From Pseudomonas phenolilytica (GTDB lineage Bacteria > Pseudomonadota > Gammaproteobacteria > Pseudomonadales > Pseudomonadaceae), in contig NZ_CP058908.1 of assembly GCF_021432765.1 (NCBI RefSeq), forward strand, positions 2,690,001 through 2,754,000: a stretch of 64,000 nt of DNA. The letters run 5' to 3'. The notes beneath the pieces are model-generated. The model was given only the letters and a program-made list of their open reading frames with translations, had not been told where the DNA came from and made no database searches. Position numbers and translations under genes: made by a program. Positions 36,456-44,702 of this stretch are shown here, one piece after another (position 1 is the first letter of the stretch; every line of letters begins with the position of its first letter).

Positions 36456-37352
36456 CTATTTCGACAGGAAGGTCGGCTCGGTCAGGGGCAGCGACTCGGC
36501 CTCCAGGCCCAGGCGCTGCGCGTCGGACAGGTCGCGAACCGCCTCGCGGGCGGCCACGCCGGCGTTGGCGCGATATTCACTCGGGGTGCAGCCGACGAGC
36601 TGTTTGAACGCCCGGGCGAAGTAGGACGGATCGCGAAAGCCGGCCTCGTAACCGATGGTGGTGATGGACATCCGGCTGTTGTCGAGCCGGTCCTTGGCCA
36701 GTTCCAGGCGCTTGCCCAGCACGTACTCCTGGTAGCAGACGCCGTGCACGTCCTTGAACAGGCGGCTGAAGCGCGAGGGCGTCATCCCGCACAGCTGCGC
36801 CAGGTCTCGCTGGTCGATGTTTTCGCACAGGTGCTGGTCGATGTAGTGCAGCGCGCGGGCGAGCGACTGGTGCTTCTGGTGATCGGCAGTCAGACGGATG
36901 CTGGCCGGCAGGTCGGGAAAGTGCTCGCTGGGCGTCTTGCGGTTGCCGCCCTCGGGCTGCTGGCGCAGCTCGCAGAGCTGTTGCAGTGCCTGGCGATAAC
37001 GCTGCAGCTCGGCTGCTGACAGCGGCAGGGTGAGGTACTCCCAGACCCGCGAGCGCATCGCCCACACCGCCAGCTCCTCGGAGTGCTGCACGGTGAACAT
37101 GGTGATCGGAATCGATGGCGCGGCGCGCTTGACCTGCTGCAGCTGGTTCAGGCCGAGCACGTCGGGGCGATCGTAGTGCATGCAGATCATGTCGATCCGG
37201 CGGTTGTGCGGGCTCGCGACGAGGCTGTGGCTCTGTAGCAGACGGCATTCGGCGAACGGGGTGAACTGTTGCATCAGCGTCGCGGTACTGCGGTCATGGG
37301 ACAGGTCGAGCCAGAGCAACAAAGGAAGGGTGGGCGAGTTTGACTTCTGCAC
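36456..37352 (-). CDS. AraC-family regulator with receiver-like N-terminus
   Basis: A 298-aa protein with an N-terminal alpha/beta part that resembles a degenerate response-regulator receiver (PLLLWLDLSH, IDMICMHYDRPDVLGLNQL, then MFTVQHSEELAV) and a C-terminal AraC HTH (NIDQRDLAQLCGMTPSRFSR, then ISTTIGYEAGFRD-like SITTIGYEAGFRDPSYFARA). A conserved phosphorylatable Asp context is not clear. It is divergent from the flp pilus gene, with 309 bp between, so it may control the Tad cluster; this is inference from position. Confidence 0.7.
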   Translation of the reverse strand: MQKSNSPTLPLLLWLDLSHDRSTATLMQQFTPFAECRLLQSHSLVASPHNRRIDMICMHYDRPDVLGLNQLQQVKRAAPSIPITMFTVQHSEELAVWAMRSRVWEYLTLPLSAAELQRYRQALQQLCELRQQPEGGNRKTPSEHFPDLPASIRLTADHQKHQSLARALHYIDQHLCENIDQRDLAQLCGMTPSRFSRLFKDVHGVCYQEYVLGKRLELAKDRLDNSRMSITTIGYEAGFRDPSYFARAFKQLVGCTPSEYRANAGVAAREAVRDLSDAQRLGLEAESLPLTEPTFLSK

Positions 37353-37661
37353 AGACTCAGCTCTTGGTTGTACTTGTTCGCAGAGAGTATTGGCGATGCG
37401 CCATCAGTCGCTAGGAATCGATTCTGCTAAACGCTGCGCTAGATGGCTATTTGCCGTTATGAGTGCGCGAACGCTTCCCATCCGCCCCGCCAACGTCGCC
37501 AGAGGGCGCCAACCAGAGCGTTTGCGGCGTCTGGAAATTGAGTCCTAGTGACCCGCAACGGAGTCCTAACCGCGTAGTGGCACTCTGACTATCTTCCACC
37601 TCGAGCGGCGCACGAAGCGTCGCCAGCTGTTGAACCGATATTCCTCAGTGAGGTGAGCGAA
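37353..37661 (+). promoter_or_regulatory. Divergent promoter region of araC-type gene and flp/tad cluster
   Basis: 309 bp with no gene. It should hold the flp promoter and that of the AraC-like gene. A direct repeat GAGTCCTA occurs at 37540-37547 and 37561-37568, 21 bp apart (two helical turns), about 95 bp before the flp start, as for tandem activator sites. TGGCAC at 37578-37583 resembles a -24 element but no TTGC follows at the right distance. GAGGTGA precedes the flp ATG. Confidence 0.4.
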
Positions 37662-37856
37662 ATGACCATTCAAACGATCAAGCGCGCAGTGCTGAAGTTC
37701 GCGAAGGACGAAGACGGGCTGACCATCGTGGAGTATGCGGTGGCGGGTGGGTTGATAACGGTGGCGGTAGTGGCCTCGTTCATAGCGCTGGGTGGAAAAG
37801 TTGACACAACGATTCAGTCGTTGTGTCAGGCGGTGAACAAGAACGTGGCCTGTTAG
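37662..37856 (+). CDS. flp: Flp-type pilin (type IVb)
   Basis: A 64-aa pilin precursor. Leader residues 1-19 end DEDG; mature start LTIVEYAVAGGLITVAVVAS, with Glu5 and Tyr6 in the Flp arrangement (L1-T2-I3-V4-E5-Y6), followed by a single hydrophobic helix. Two Cys close to the C-terminus (55 and 64, SLCQAVNKNVAC) could form a disulfide loop, which is not typical of the Flp pilins I know. ATG 37662 was chosen over an in-frame GTG 9 bp earlier because GAGGTGA lies at the right distance. First gene of the tad cluster. Confidence 0.9.
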   Translation: MTIQTIKRAVLKFAKDEDGLTIVEYAVAGGLITVAVVASFIALGGKVDTTIQSLCQAVNKNVAC

Positions 37857-37890
37857 TTGTCGTGGTCTCGACGAGAACGGAGGCAACACG

Positions 37891-38406
37891 ATGCCATCCA
37901 CGCCGATAGCCTCGCTTCTGATCCTCTATGGATTGATCGGGATCGCCGTGGTCAGCGACCTGCGCCACCACCGCATCCCCAACCTGTTGATCCTGACTGG
38001 TTTGGCGCTGGGACTGGTCGGGCAGCTGTTCAGCGGGGGGCCGGGCGGGCTGGGGCAGGGGCTGCTGGGGGGATTGATCGGCTTCGGGCTGTTTCTGCTG
38101 CTGTACGCCGTGGGCGGTATGGCGGCCGGTGATGTGAAGCTGATGGGGATGGTCGGGGTGTTCCTGACGCCCGCACAGGCGCTGGGGGCGACCGCCGCCA
38201 GCCTGATGGCCGGCGGCCTGTGCGGGCTGGCTCTGGTGGTCTGGCGCGGGCAGTTGCGCCAGACGCTGGGGCGCTACGGACTGATGCTGCGCACCCAGAC
38301 CTACCTCGCCGCGGTGCCGGGCGAGGTCGCCGGCCAGCCGTTTCCGTACGCCATCGCAATTCTGCTGGGCACGCTCGCCAGCAGCCTGTGGTTCCACTTC
38401 AACTAG
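37891..38406 (+). CDS. tadV: Prepilin peptidase TadV/FppA (A24)
   Basis: A 171-aa membrane aspartic peptidase of the short type that cleaves Flp prepilins. Active Asp in VVSDLRHHRIPN (about residue 23) and GDVKLMGMVG (about 78), the two conserved Asp residues; about five transmembrane segments. The long N-terminal cytoplasmic domain of PilD is missing, as usual for TadV. Located 34 bp after flp. Confidence 0.9.
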   Translation: MPSTPIASLLILYGLIGIAVVSDLRHHRIPNLLILTGLALGLVGQLFSGGPGGLGQGLLGGLIGFGLFLLLYAVGGMAAGDVKLMGMVGVFLTPAQALGATAASLMAGGLCGLALVVWRGQLRQTLGRYGLMLRTQTYLAAVPGEVAGQPFPYAIAILLGTLASSLWFHFN

Positions 38407-38420
38407 CGCGGGAGGCCGCC

Positions 38421-39740
38421 ATGTACGCCGTCAGCGATAGCGATGCCTACCCGAGCGAGCGTGAAACGGTGCAGCGCCTGGCGCCGCAGCCGCGCACCAT
38501 CGCCGAGACCGGGCTGAGCGACCAGCTGCTCGTCGATCTGCTGTGCAAGCACCTGCACGAAGGCGGCGCGCTGGACATGGCGCGGCTGGTCGACCGGCTG
38601 GCATTGCCCGGCACCGTGCTGGAGGAAGTGCTGGGCCTGCTGCGCAAGGATGGCCGCATCGAGGTGCTCGGCCAGCACAACGGCCAGGCGCTGCGCTACG
38701 GTCTAACCGAGCGTGGCCGTAACGCTGCGCGCGACGCGCTGGACCGCGGCGGCTACATCGGTGCCGCGCCGTTTCCGGCGAGCACCTATCGCTCGCTGGT
38801 CAAGCTGCAGACCGTCCACCACGCACGAATCGACGCCGAGAAGATGCGCGCGGCCTACAGCGGCGTGGTGCTCGCCGGCGAACTGCTCGACCAGCTCGGC
38901 GTGGCGGTGAATTCCGGCCGCGCGATCATGATCTACGGCCCGGCCGGTACCGGTAAAACGTACATCAGCGGCCGCCTGATACGGCTGTTCAGCGAAGCGA
39001 TCTGGGTGCCGCACGCCATCGCCGTCAACGATGCGGTGGTGGAAATCTACGACCCGCAGATTCACCAGCGTCTGGATGAACCCGGACAGAACAACCTGCT
39101 GCTCAACGAAGGCATCGACCGGCGCCTGCTGTGCTGCATGCGCCCCCTGGTGGCCTGCGGTGGCGAACTGAGCATGGAACAGCTGGACGTGCGCTACGAC
39201 CCGCTGAGCCGGCGCTTCCTGGCGCCGCTGCAGCTCAAGGCGAGCAACGGCCTGTTCATCATCGACGACCTCGGTCGCCAGCGCATGCCGCCGGCCGAGC
39301 TGTTCAATCGCTGGATCGTGCCGATGGAGGAAAAGCGCGACTTCCTCAACCTCGGCGGCGGCCGCCAGTGCGTGCTGCCGTTCGACCTGATCCTGGTGTT
39401 CTCCACCAACCTCAATCCGCTGGAACTGGCCGACGAGGCCTTCCTGCGGCGCATCGGCTACAAGCTGCGCTTCAGCTACCTCAAGCCCTCGGAATACCAG
39501 GGCATCTGGCGCCAGGAGAGCGAGCGCCTGGGCATCGGCTTCGATCCGCAGCTGCTGCGCTACGTCCTGCGCGAACTCTACGAGGCCGAAGGCATGCCGC
39601 TGGTGCCCTGTCACCCGCGCGACCTGCTGGGCATGGCGCTCGATCGCCAGCGCTACGTCGGCGCCAGCGGCCCGCTGACCCCGGACGACCTGCACTGGGC
39701 CTGGCAAAACTACTTCGTTCAGCTCGATTACCTCGAATAA
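38421..39740 (+). CDS. Winged-helix plus AAA ATPase within tad cluster
   Basis: A 439-aa cytoplasmic protein. Residues 30-105 look like a winged helix (SDQLLVDLLCKHLHEGGAL, RKDGRIEVL and YGLTERGRNAARD); Walker A GPAGTGKT is at 173-180; Walker B GLFIIDDLG at about 274-282; sensor LVFSTN. It is not a TadA-type secretion ATPase. I am not aware of a named Tad component of this type; it may be a regulator or assembly factor. It lies between tadV and rcpC, 14 and 12 bp away, in the same direction, so it belongs to the operon. Start ATG 38421 has GGGAGG upstream. Confidence 0.7.
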   Translation: MYAVSDSDAYPSERETVQRLAPQPRTIAETGLSDQLLVDLLCKHLHEGGALDMARLVDRLALPGTVLEEVLGLLRKDGRIEVLGQHNGQALRYGLTERGRNAARDALDRGGYIGAAPFPASTYRSLVKLQTVHHARIDAEKMRAAYSGVVLAGELLDQLGVAVNSGRAIMIYGPAGTGKTYISGRLIRLFSEAIWVPHAIAVNDAVVEIYDPQIHQRLDEPGQNNLLLNEGIDRRLLCCMRPLVACGGELSMEQLDVRYDPLSRRFLAPLQLKASNGLFIIDDLGRQRMPPAELFNRWIVPMEEKRDFLNLGGGRQCVLPFDLILVFSTNLNPLELADEAFLRRIGYKLRFSYLKPSEYQGIWRQESERLGIGFDPQLLRYVLRELYEAEGMPLVPCHPRDLLGMALDRQRYVGASGPLTPDDLHWAWQNYFVQLDYLE

Positions 39741-39752
39741 GGAGATGCAGAC

Positions 39753-40547
39753 ATGGGCTCACGTACCCTCACGCTGATCGCGCTGTCGCTGTTGCTCGGT
39801 CTGGGCGCGGTCTGGATGGCCAACAACTGGCTGAGCGCCCGGCTCGACGCCGGCACCACCGACAACACCCAGAACGTGGTGGTGGCCACCACCGAGATTC
39901 CCTTCGGGCAGATGGTCGAGGCGCAGCACGTGACCCTGGTGCGCATGCCCAAGGGCACCGTGCCGGACGACTCCTTCGCGACCACCGAGGAGGTGATCGG
40001 CAAGATCGCCACCTTCGGCATGCTGCGCGGAGATGTGCTGCGCGGCGCGCGGCTGGCCGAGCACCTGGGCGGCAGCACGCTGGCCTCGCTGATCGCCACC
40101 GACAAGCGCGCGGTATCGGTGCGCGTCGACGACGTGGTAGGGGTGGGCGGCTTCCTCCTGCCGGGCAACCGGGTCGATGTGCTGGCCACCAAGCGCAAGG
40201 GTAGCGGCGACGAAGCCGAGGCCAAGACCATCCTCGAAGACCTGCGCGTGCTGGCCGTCGACCAGACCGCCAGCACCGACAAGACCCAGCCGGTGGTGGT
40301 GCGCGCGGTCACGCTGGAAATGACTTCCGAGGAAGCCGAAGAGCTGGTCAAGGCCATGACCGAAGGGCGCCTGCAACTGGCGCTGCGCAACCCGCTGGAT
40401 AACCAGAAGAAACCCGTCGCCGCCGCGCCGGCCGCGGCTCCCGTGGCCGTGGCGCCGAAACCGGTGGTGCGCCGGCGCGCGCCGGCGGATAGCGGCGTGA
40501 CGATCATTCGCGGCACCGAGGTGAACATGACGAAGGTGGGCCTGTAG
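39753..40547 (+). CDS. rcpC: Flp pilus assembly protein RcpC/CpaB
   Basis: A 264-aa protein with an N-terminal membrane anchor (MGSRTLTLIALSLLLGLGAV) and a SAF-like periplasmic domain: VVVATTEIPFGQMVEAQHVT, LVRMPKGTVPDDSF and GFLLPGNRVDVLATKRKG, typical of CpaB/RcpC. It is thought to help the secretin. Proline/alanine-rich linker at the C-terminal region (about 225-245). Follows the AAA ATPase gene by 12 bp. Confidence 0.9.
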   Translation: MGSRTLTLIALSLLLGLGAVWMANNWLSARLDAGTTDNTQNVVVATTEIPFGQMVEAQHVTLVRMPKGTVPDDSFATTEEVIGKIATFGMLRGDVLRGARLAEHLGGSTLASLIATDKRAVSVRVDDVVGVGGFLLPGNRVDVLATKRKGSGDEAEAKTILEDLRVLAVDQTASTDKTQPVVVRAVTLEMTSEEAEELVKAMTEGRLQLALRNPLDNQKKPVAAAPAAAPVAVAPKPVVRRRAPADSGVTIIRGTEVNMTKVGL

Positions 40548-40602
40548 GCCACCACCGCCAGCGACGCGCGGCCGCGACGGCCTGACATGCAAGGAGAGGG
40601 CT

Positions 40603-42105
40603 ATGAAGAACATGCGCAGAGTGGGGGCTCTGGCCCTGATGCTGGGGAGCCTGGCGATGCTGTCCGGGCTGGCGGGCGCCGAAACCGTGCCGGCAGTACG
40701 CGCCACGCCGGCGGCCAATATCAGCGACGTGCAGGTGCCGATCTACAAATCGCGGGTGCTGACCACGCGCACGGCGGTCAAGCGTATCTCGGTAGGCAAC
40801 CCGGCGATCGCCGACATTCTCATCACCAGCCCGACGCAGCTGTACCTGCTCGGGCGCTCGCTGGGCAGCACCAACGTGCTGCTGTGGGACGGCAACAACC
40901 GCCTGATCGACAGCCTCGATCTGGAGGTGGTGCACGACCTGAGCGGGCTCAAAGGCAAGCTGCATCAGGTGCTGCCCAACGAGCCCATCGAAGTGTTCAG
41001 CGCCCAGGGCGCGCTGGTGCTGCGCGGCCAGGTCAGCAACGCGGCGGCGATGGACAGCGCGCTGAAGCTGGCCGAGAGCTACGCCCAGCAGGCCACCAAG
41101 GACGATAAGCAGGGCGCGCCAGCCGGCGCCGCCGCTGAGCAGCCGATGCCGCTGATCAACCTGATGAGCGTCGGCGGCAGCCAGCAGGTAATGCTGGAGG
41201 TGAAGGTCGCCGAGATGCAGCGCAACCTGTTCAAGAACCTCAACGTGCGCTTCAACGCGTTGGACTTCGGTTCGTCCGGGCGCTGGTCGGGCGGGGGGTT
41301 CAACAATGGCGACGGGTTGGGCTTCGACGAGGACGGCCTGGTCAACCCGACCACGCTGTTCGGCGACGGCACCGGCATCTTCGGCCAGTTCCTGTCGGAC
41401 AACTTCCTCTTCAACGTGGTGCTCGAAGCGGCCAAGGACAACGGCTCGGCCAAGGTGCTCGCCGAGCCGACGCTGACCACCCTGACCGGGCAGCAGGCGG
41501 AGTTCATCTCCGGCGGCGAATTCCCGGTGCCGATCACCGAGGACGACGGCATCACCATCGAGTTCAAGGAATTCGGCGTCGGCGTGAAGTTCCTCCCGGT
41601 GGTGCTGGATTCCGGGCGGATCAACCTCAACCTCAACGTATCGGTCAGCGAACTCTCCAATGCCAACTCGCTGGTACTCGACACCGGCCTGGAAAGCATC
41701 CTCGGCAACGGCGTCAATCAGGTCATTCCGTCGCTGACCAAGCGCAGCGCGCAGTCCACCGTCGAGCTGGGCAACGGCCAGACCATCGCCATCGCCGGCC
41801 TGATCAGCGAGAACACCCGCGACTTCGTCAGCCGCTTCCCCGGCCTGGGCGATGTGCCGGTGCTGGGCCAGCTGTTCCGCAGCCAGCAGTTCATCCACGG
41901 CGAAACCGAACTGGTGATCCTGGTCACACCGCACCTGGCCAAGCCGGTGGATGCGCGCACGGTACGCCTGCCGACCGAGCATTTCGTCGAACCCAGCGAC
42001 GCCGAGTTCTACCTGCTCGGCAAGACCAAGGGCAGCACGCCGGGCCGCGCGGTGCCGGTGAGCCTGGGTATCAGCGAAGGCCGCTTCGGCCACGACCTCA
42101 AGTAA
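40603..42105 (+). CDS. rcpA: Outer-membrane secretin RcpA/CpaC
   Basis: A 500-aa secretin of the Tad pilus with a signal peptide (MLSGLAGA region). BON/N0-like domain VPIYKSRVLTTRTAVKRISV and LGSTNVLLWDG; secretin core VEVKVAEMQ-like MLEVKVAEMQRNLFKNLNVR and ending SVSLGISEGRFGHDLK. Multimer forms the outer-membrane channel through which the Flp pilus leaves. Located 55 bp after rcpC with AGGAGAGGGCT before the ATG. Confidence 0.93.
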   Translation: MKNMRRVGALALMLGSLAMLSGLAGAETVPAVRATPAANISDVQVPIYKSRVLTTRTAVKRISVGNPAIADILITSPTQLYLLGRSLGSTNVLLWDGNNRLIDSLDLEVVHDLSGLKGKLHQVLPNEPIEVFSAQGALVLRGQVSNAAAMDSALKLAESYAQQATKDDKQGAPAGAAAEQPMPLINLMSVGGSQQVMLEVKVAEMQRNLFKNLNVRFNALDFGSSGRWSGGGFNNGDGLGFDEDGLVNPTTLFGDGTGIFGQFLSDNFLFNVVLEAAKDNGSAKVLAEPTLTTLTGQQAEFISGGEFPVPITEDDGITIEFKEFGVGVKFLPVVLDSGRINLNLNVSVSELSNANSLVLDTGLESILGNGVNQVIPSLTKRSAQSTVELGNGQTIAIAGLISENTRDFVSRFPGLGDVPVLGQLFRSQQFIHGETELVILVTPHLAKPVDARTVRLPTEHFVEPSDAEFYLLGKTKGSTPGRAVPVSLGISEGRFGHDLK

Positions 42106-42118
42106 CGGAGCCGCCACC

Positions 42119-42388
42119 ATGAAAACCATCGTTCCGCTGTGCCTGTTCGCCCTGCTGGCCGGTTGCATTCCCTATCAGGAAGGCCGCGTCGGCCCGCTCG
42201 GCAGCTCGGTCAACGCCACGCTCTACCAGCAGATCGCCGACCAGCAGACCGCCGCCAACCCGGGTACGGCGCTGCCGGCGACCGGCTTCGACGGCCCGCT
42301 GACCGAGCAGGTGCTCGACGGTTACCGCGACGTCACCGGCGATGCCCGGCAGGTTGCGCAGCCGATCCAGATCAACCTGGAAAACTGA
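42119..42388 (+). CDS. Small lipoprotein of the tad cluster
   Basis: An 89-aa protein with a lipobox LLAGC (Cys about 16), MKTIVPLCLFALLAGCIPYQ. The mature part is short, acidic to neutral, without a known domain. Location between the secretin and tadG suggests a pilotin-like or secretin-associated role such as RcpB in other Tad systems, but the sequence is too short to tell. GGAGCC precedes the ATG; 13 bp after rcpA. Confidence 0.65.
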   Translation: MKTIVPLCLFALLAGCIPYQEGRVGPLGSSVNATLYQQIADQQTAANPGTALPATGFDGPLTEQVLDGYRDVTGDARQVAQPIQINLEN

Positions 42389-42398
42389 GGCCGGCGCC

Positions 42399-43727
42399 AT
42401 GCACGCCTCACGCGCAATGCACTCGCTACCCAGGCACCAGCGAGGCTCGGTCATGGTGCTGGTCGTCCTGGCGCTGGCCGCGATCCTGCTGATGGCGGCG
42501 CTGGCGCTCGATGGCAGCCATATGCTGGTCAACAAGACACGCCTGCAGAACGCCGTGGACGCCGCCGCGCTGAGCGGCGCCAAGACGCTGCAGCAGGTCA
42601 TGGGTTCGGGCAATGCCGGCACGCTGAGCCGCGATGCCGCGCTCGACACCTTCCGGCGCAACGCCGAGGCGGCCGGCAACCGCGAGCTGGTCGAGGCGGT
42701 GGGCAGTGACCTGGGCGGCTTCGTGCGCGTCGAGCTGGCGGCCAGCGTCTATGGGCCGTTCGCCTTCCCGGGGCCGACCGATGCCCGCTACGTGCGCGTG
42801 ACCGTGGCCGAGTTTCCGCTGGCGCGTTTCTTCTGGGGAATGCTGTCGATGTTCGGCAGCGACGCGGACAAGCGCGTGGCGGCGGTCGCCACCGCCGGCC
42901 CCAGCCCGACCAGCCCCTGCAACATCGCCCCGCTGATGGTGTGCGGCAATCCCAGCCAGTACGACCCCGACGCCGGCCTCTTCTGGGGCTATCGCTTCGG
43001 CGGCCTGCAGGTGCTCAAGGGCGCGGCCGGCAATGACCCGGTTATCGGCCCTGGCAACTTCCAGCTGATCCGCCTGGGCGACAGCAGCGGCGGCGCGGAT
43101 GTGCGCGAGGCGCTGGCAGGCGGTATCGAGCAGTGCAACAGCGTCGGCGAGTCGGTGGAAACCGAGCCGGGCAATACCGTCGGCCCGGTGTCGCAGGGCT
43201 TCAATACGCGCTTCGGCCAGTACGCCGGTGCGCTGTCCAACAGCGCCGGCCAATACCCGCCCGATCTGGTCACCGATTACAGCTCGCCGCGCATGACCTA
43301 CAACGACAGCACCGGCAAGGTCGAGCACCAGGGCCAGGAAGTCAGCTCCCGCGATGGCGACCTGAGCACGCCGAGTACGGCGCTGCTGGATTACAACGAC
43401 TGGCATCGGCGCGTGGCCGACTGCCCCAATGGCTGCCGCAGCGACGGCGTCTTCGAGCGGCGTGTGCTGAAGATCGTGGTGGGCAATTGCACCGGCAGCT
43501 CAGGCGGGCAGACCTCGGTGCCGGTGCTGGGGTTCGGCTGCTTCTTTCTGGTCCAGCCGCTGCCGACCGGTGCCGGCAACCAGGCGCAGATCTTCGGCCA
43601 GTTCATCCGTGAATGCGAAGGCGACAACGTGCCGGACATCGATCCGGTGGACGACGGCGGTCCGCAGATCATCCAGCTGTACAAGACCTACATCGATAAC
43701 AACCGCACGCCGAGCAGCGATTCGTGA
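42399..43727 (+). CDS. tadG: TadG-like pilus assembly protein
   Basis: A 442-aa protein. N-terminus RGSVMVLVVLALAAILLMAA is the single TM anchor and TadE/TadG-like pseudopilin type start, with the following ALDGSHMLVNKTRLQNAVDA and AAALSGAKTLQ, both typical of TadG. The C-terminal part lacks a recognisable von Willebrand domain as far as I can read. Start ATG 42399 has TGAGG 8 bp before. It is one of the three minor pseudopilin genes in a row (tadG, tadE, tadF). Confidence 0.85.
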   Translation: MHASRAMHSLPRHQRGSVMVLVVLALAAILLMAALALDGSHMLVNKTRLQNAVDAAALSGAKTLQQVMGSGNAGTLSRDAALDTFRRNAEAAGNRELVEAVGSDLGGFVRVELAASVYGPFAFPGPTDARYVRVTVAEFPLARFFWGMLSMFGSDADKRVAAVATAGPSPTSPCNIAPLMVCGNPSQYDPDAGLFWGYRFGGLQVLKGAAGNDPVIGPGNFQLIRLGDSSGGADVREALAGGIEQCNSVGESVETEPGNTVGPVSQGFNTRFGQYAGALSNSAGQYPPDLVTDYSSPRMTYNDSTGKVEHQGQEVSSRDGDLSTPSTALLDYNDWHRRVADCPNGCRSDGVFERRVLKIVVGNCTGSSGGQTSVPVLGFGCFFLVQPLPTGAGNQAQIFGQFIRECEGDNVPDIDPVDDGGPQIIQLYKTYIDNNRTPSSDS

Positions 43728-43737
43728 GGAGGCAACC

Positions 43738-44205
43738 ATGCACAGCCTGACGAACACCCGGATGCGCCAGCGCGGGCTGGCGATGGTGGAATTCGCCATC
43801 GCGCTGCCGCTGCTGCTGCTCCTGCTGCTGGCCATCGGCGAGATGGGCCGCCTGCTGTACCAGTACAACAGCTTGCTGCAGGCCAGCCGCGACGCCAGCC
43901 GCTTCGTCGCTGGCCAGGCCTGGAACCGCACGCTCGGACGGCTGGAGCTGACCGACGAGCTGCGCGCCCAGGCCCGTGCGCTGGCCGTCTATGGCGTACC
44001 GGTGGCGAGCGCCGGCAGCCAGCCGCTGGTCAGCGGGCTGACCACCGCCCAGGTGACGGTCGGTGTGCAGGGGGCCGATCACGTGCAGGTCAGCATCAGC
44101 TATGCGTTTCGGCCGATCATCGGCAGCGGTCTGCCGGACGTCGGCTATGGCGCGAGCGTGCTGAGCTTTCCGCTGGTGGCCACCAGCGTGATGAGGGCGC
44201 TGTGA
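43738..44205 (+). CDS. tadE: TadE-like minor pseudopilin
   Basis: A 155-aa protein with TadE motif RQRGLAMVEFAIALPLLLLL: a G-L cleavage position, then the MVEFA segment with Glu5 of the mature form and a hydrophobic helix. Followed by EMGRLLYQYNSLLQASRDAS. Start ATG 43738 after GAGGAGGCAACC. Overlaps tadF by one base of TGATG. Confidence 0.88.
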   Translation: MHSLTNTRMRQRGLAMVEFAIALPLLLLLLLAIGEMGRLLYQYNSLLQASRDASRFVAGQAWNRTLGRLELTDELRAQARALAVYGVPVASAGSQPLVSGLTTAQVTVGVQGADHVQVSISYAFRPIIGSGLPDVGYGASVLSFPLVATSVMRAL

Positions 44206-44702
44206 TGAACGCCAGACGCATGCGCGGGGTTTACGTGGTGGAGTTCGCCATCGTCGGGCTGCTGCTGTTCGTGCTGCTGTTCGGCGTGCTGGAGATGGGC
44301 CGGCTGTTCTTCACCGTCAACGCGCTCAACGAAACGGTACGCCGTGGCGCGCGGCTGGCGGCGGTGTGCAACATCGACGATCCGCGCATCCTGCGCCGGG
44401 CGATCTTCAACGCGGCCGACGAAACCGGCGCGAGCGGCCTGATCGCCAACCTCGACACCAGCGACCTGCGGCTGGTGTACCTGGACGCCAATGGCGCCGA
44501 GATCGCCCCGGCAGCCGCCGGCAGCACGGGCTTCAGCAACATCCGCTACGTGCAGCTGCGCGTGGAGAACTTCACTTTCAACCTGCTGATTCCCGGTCTG
44601 CGCGGCGTGTTCACGCTGCCGCCGTTCTTTTCCACCCTGCCTCGCGAAAGCCTCGGCCGCCACGCCGAGCCTGATGTCATCCCGGAGATCACGCCATGCT
44701 GA
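44205..44702 (+). CDS. tadF: TadE-like pseudopilin (TadF)
   Basis: A 165-aa protein with TadE-type start MRGVYVVEFAIVGLLLFVLL and EMGRLFFTVNALNETVRRGA. It is a second minor pseudopilin, usually named TadF. Start at ATG 44205 overlapping the tadE stop (TGATG); a GTG 3 bp earlier is an alternative. Overlaps tadZ by 7 bp, so translation of these genes is coupled. Confidence 0.85.
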   Translation: MNARRMRGVYVVEFAIVGLLLFVLLFGVLEMGRLFFTVNALNETVRRGARLAAVCNIDDPRILRRAIFNAADETGASGLIANLDTSDLRLVYLDANGAEIAPAAAGSTGFSNIRYVQLRVENFTFNLLIPGLRGVFTLPPFFSTLPRESLGRHAEPDVIPEITPC

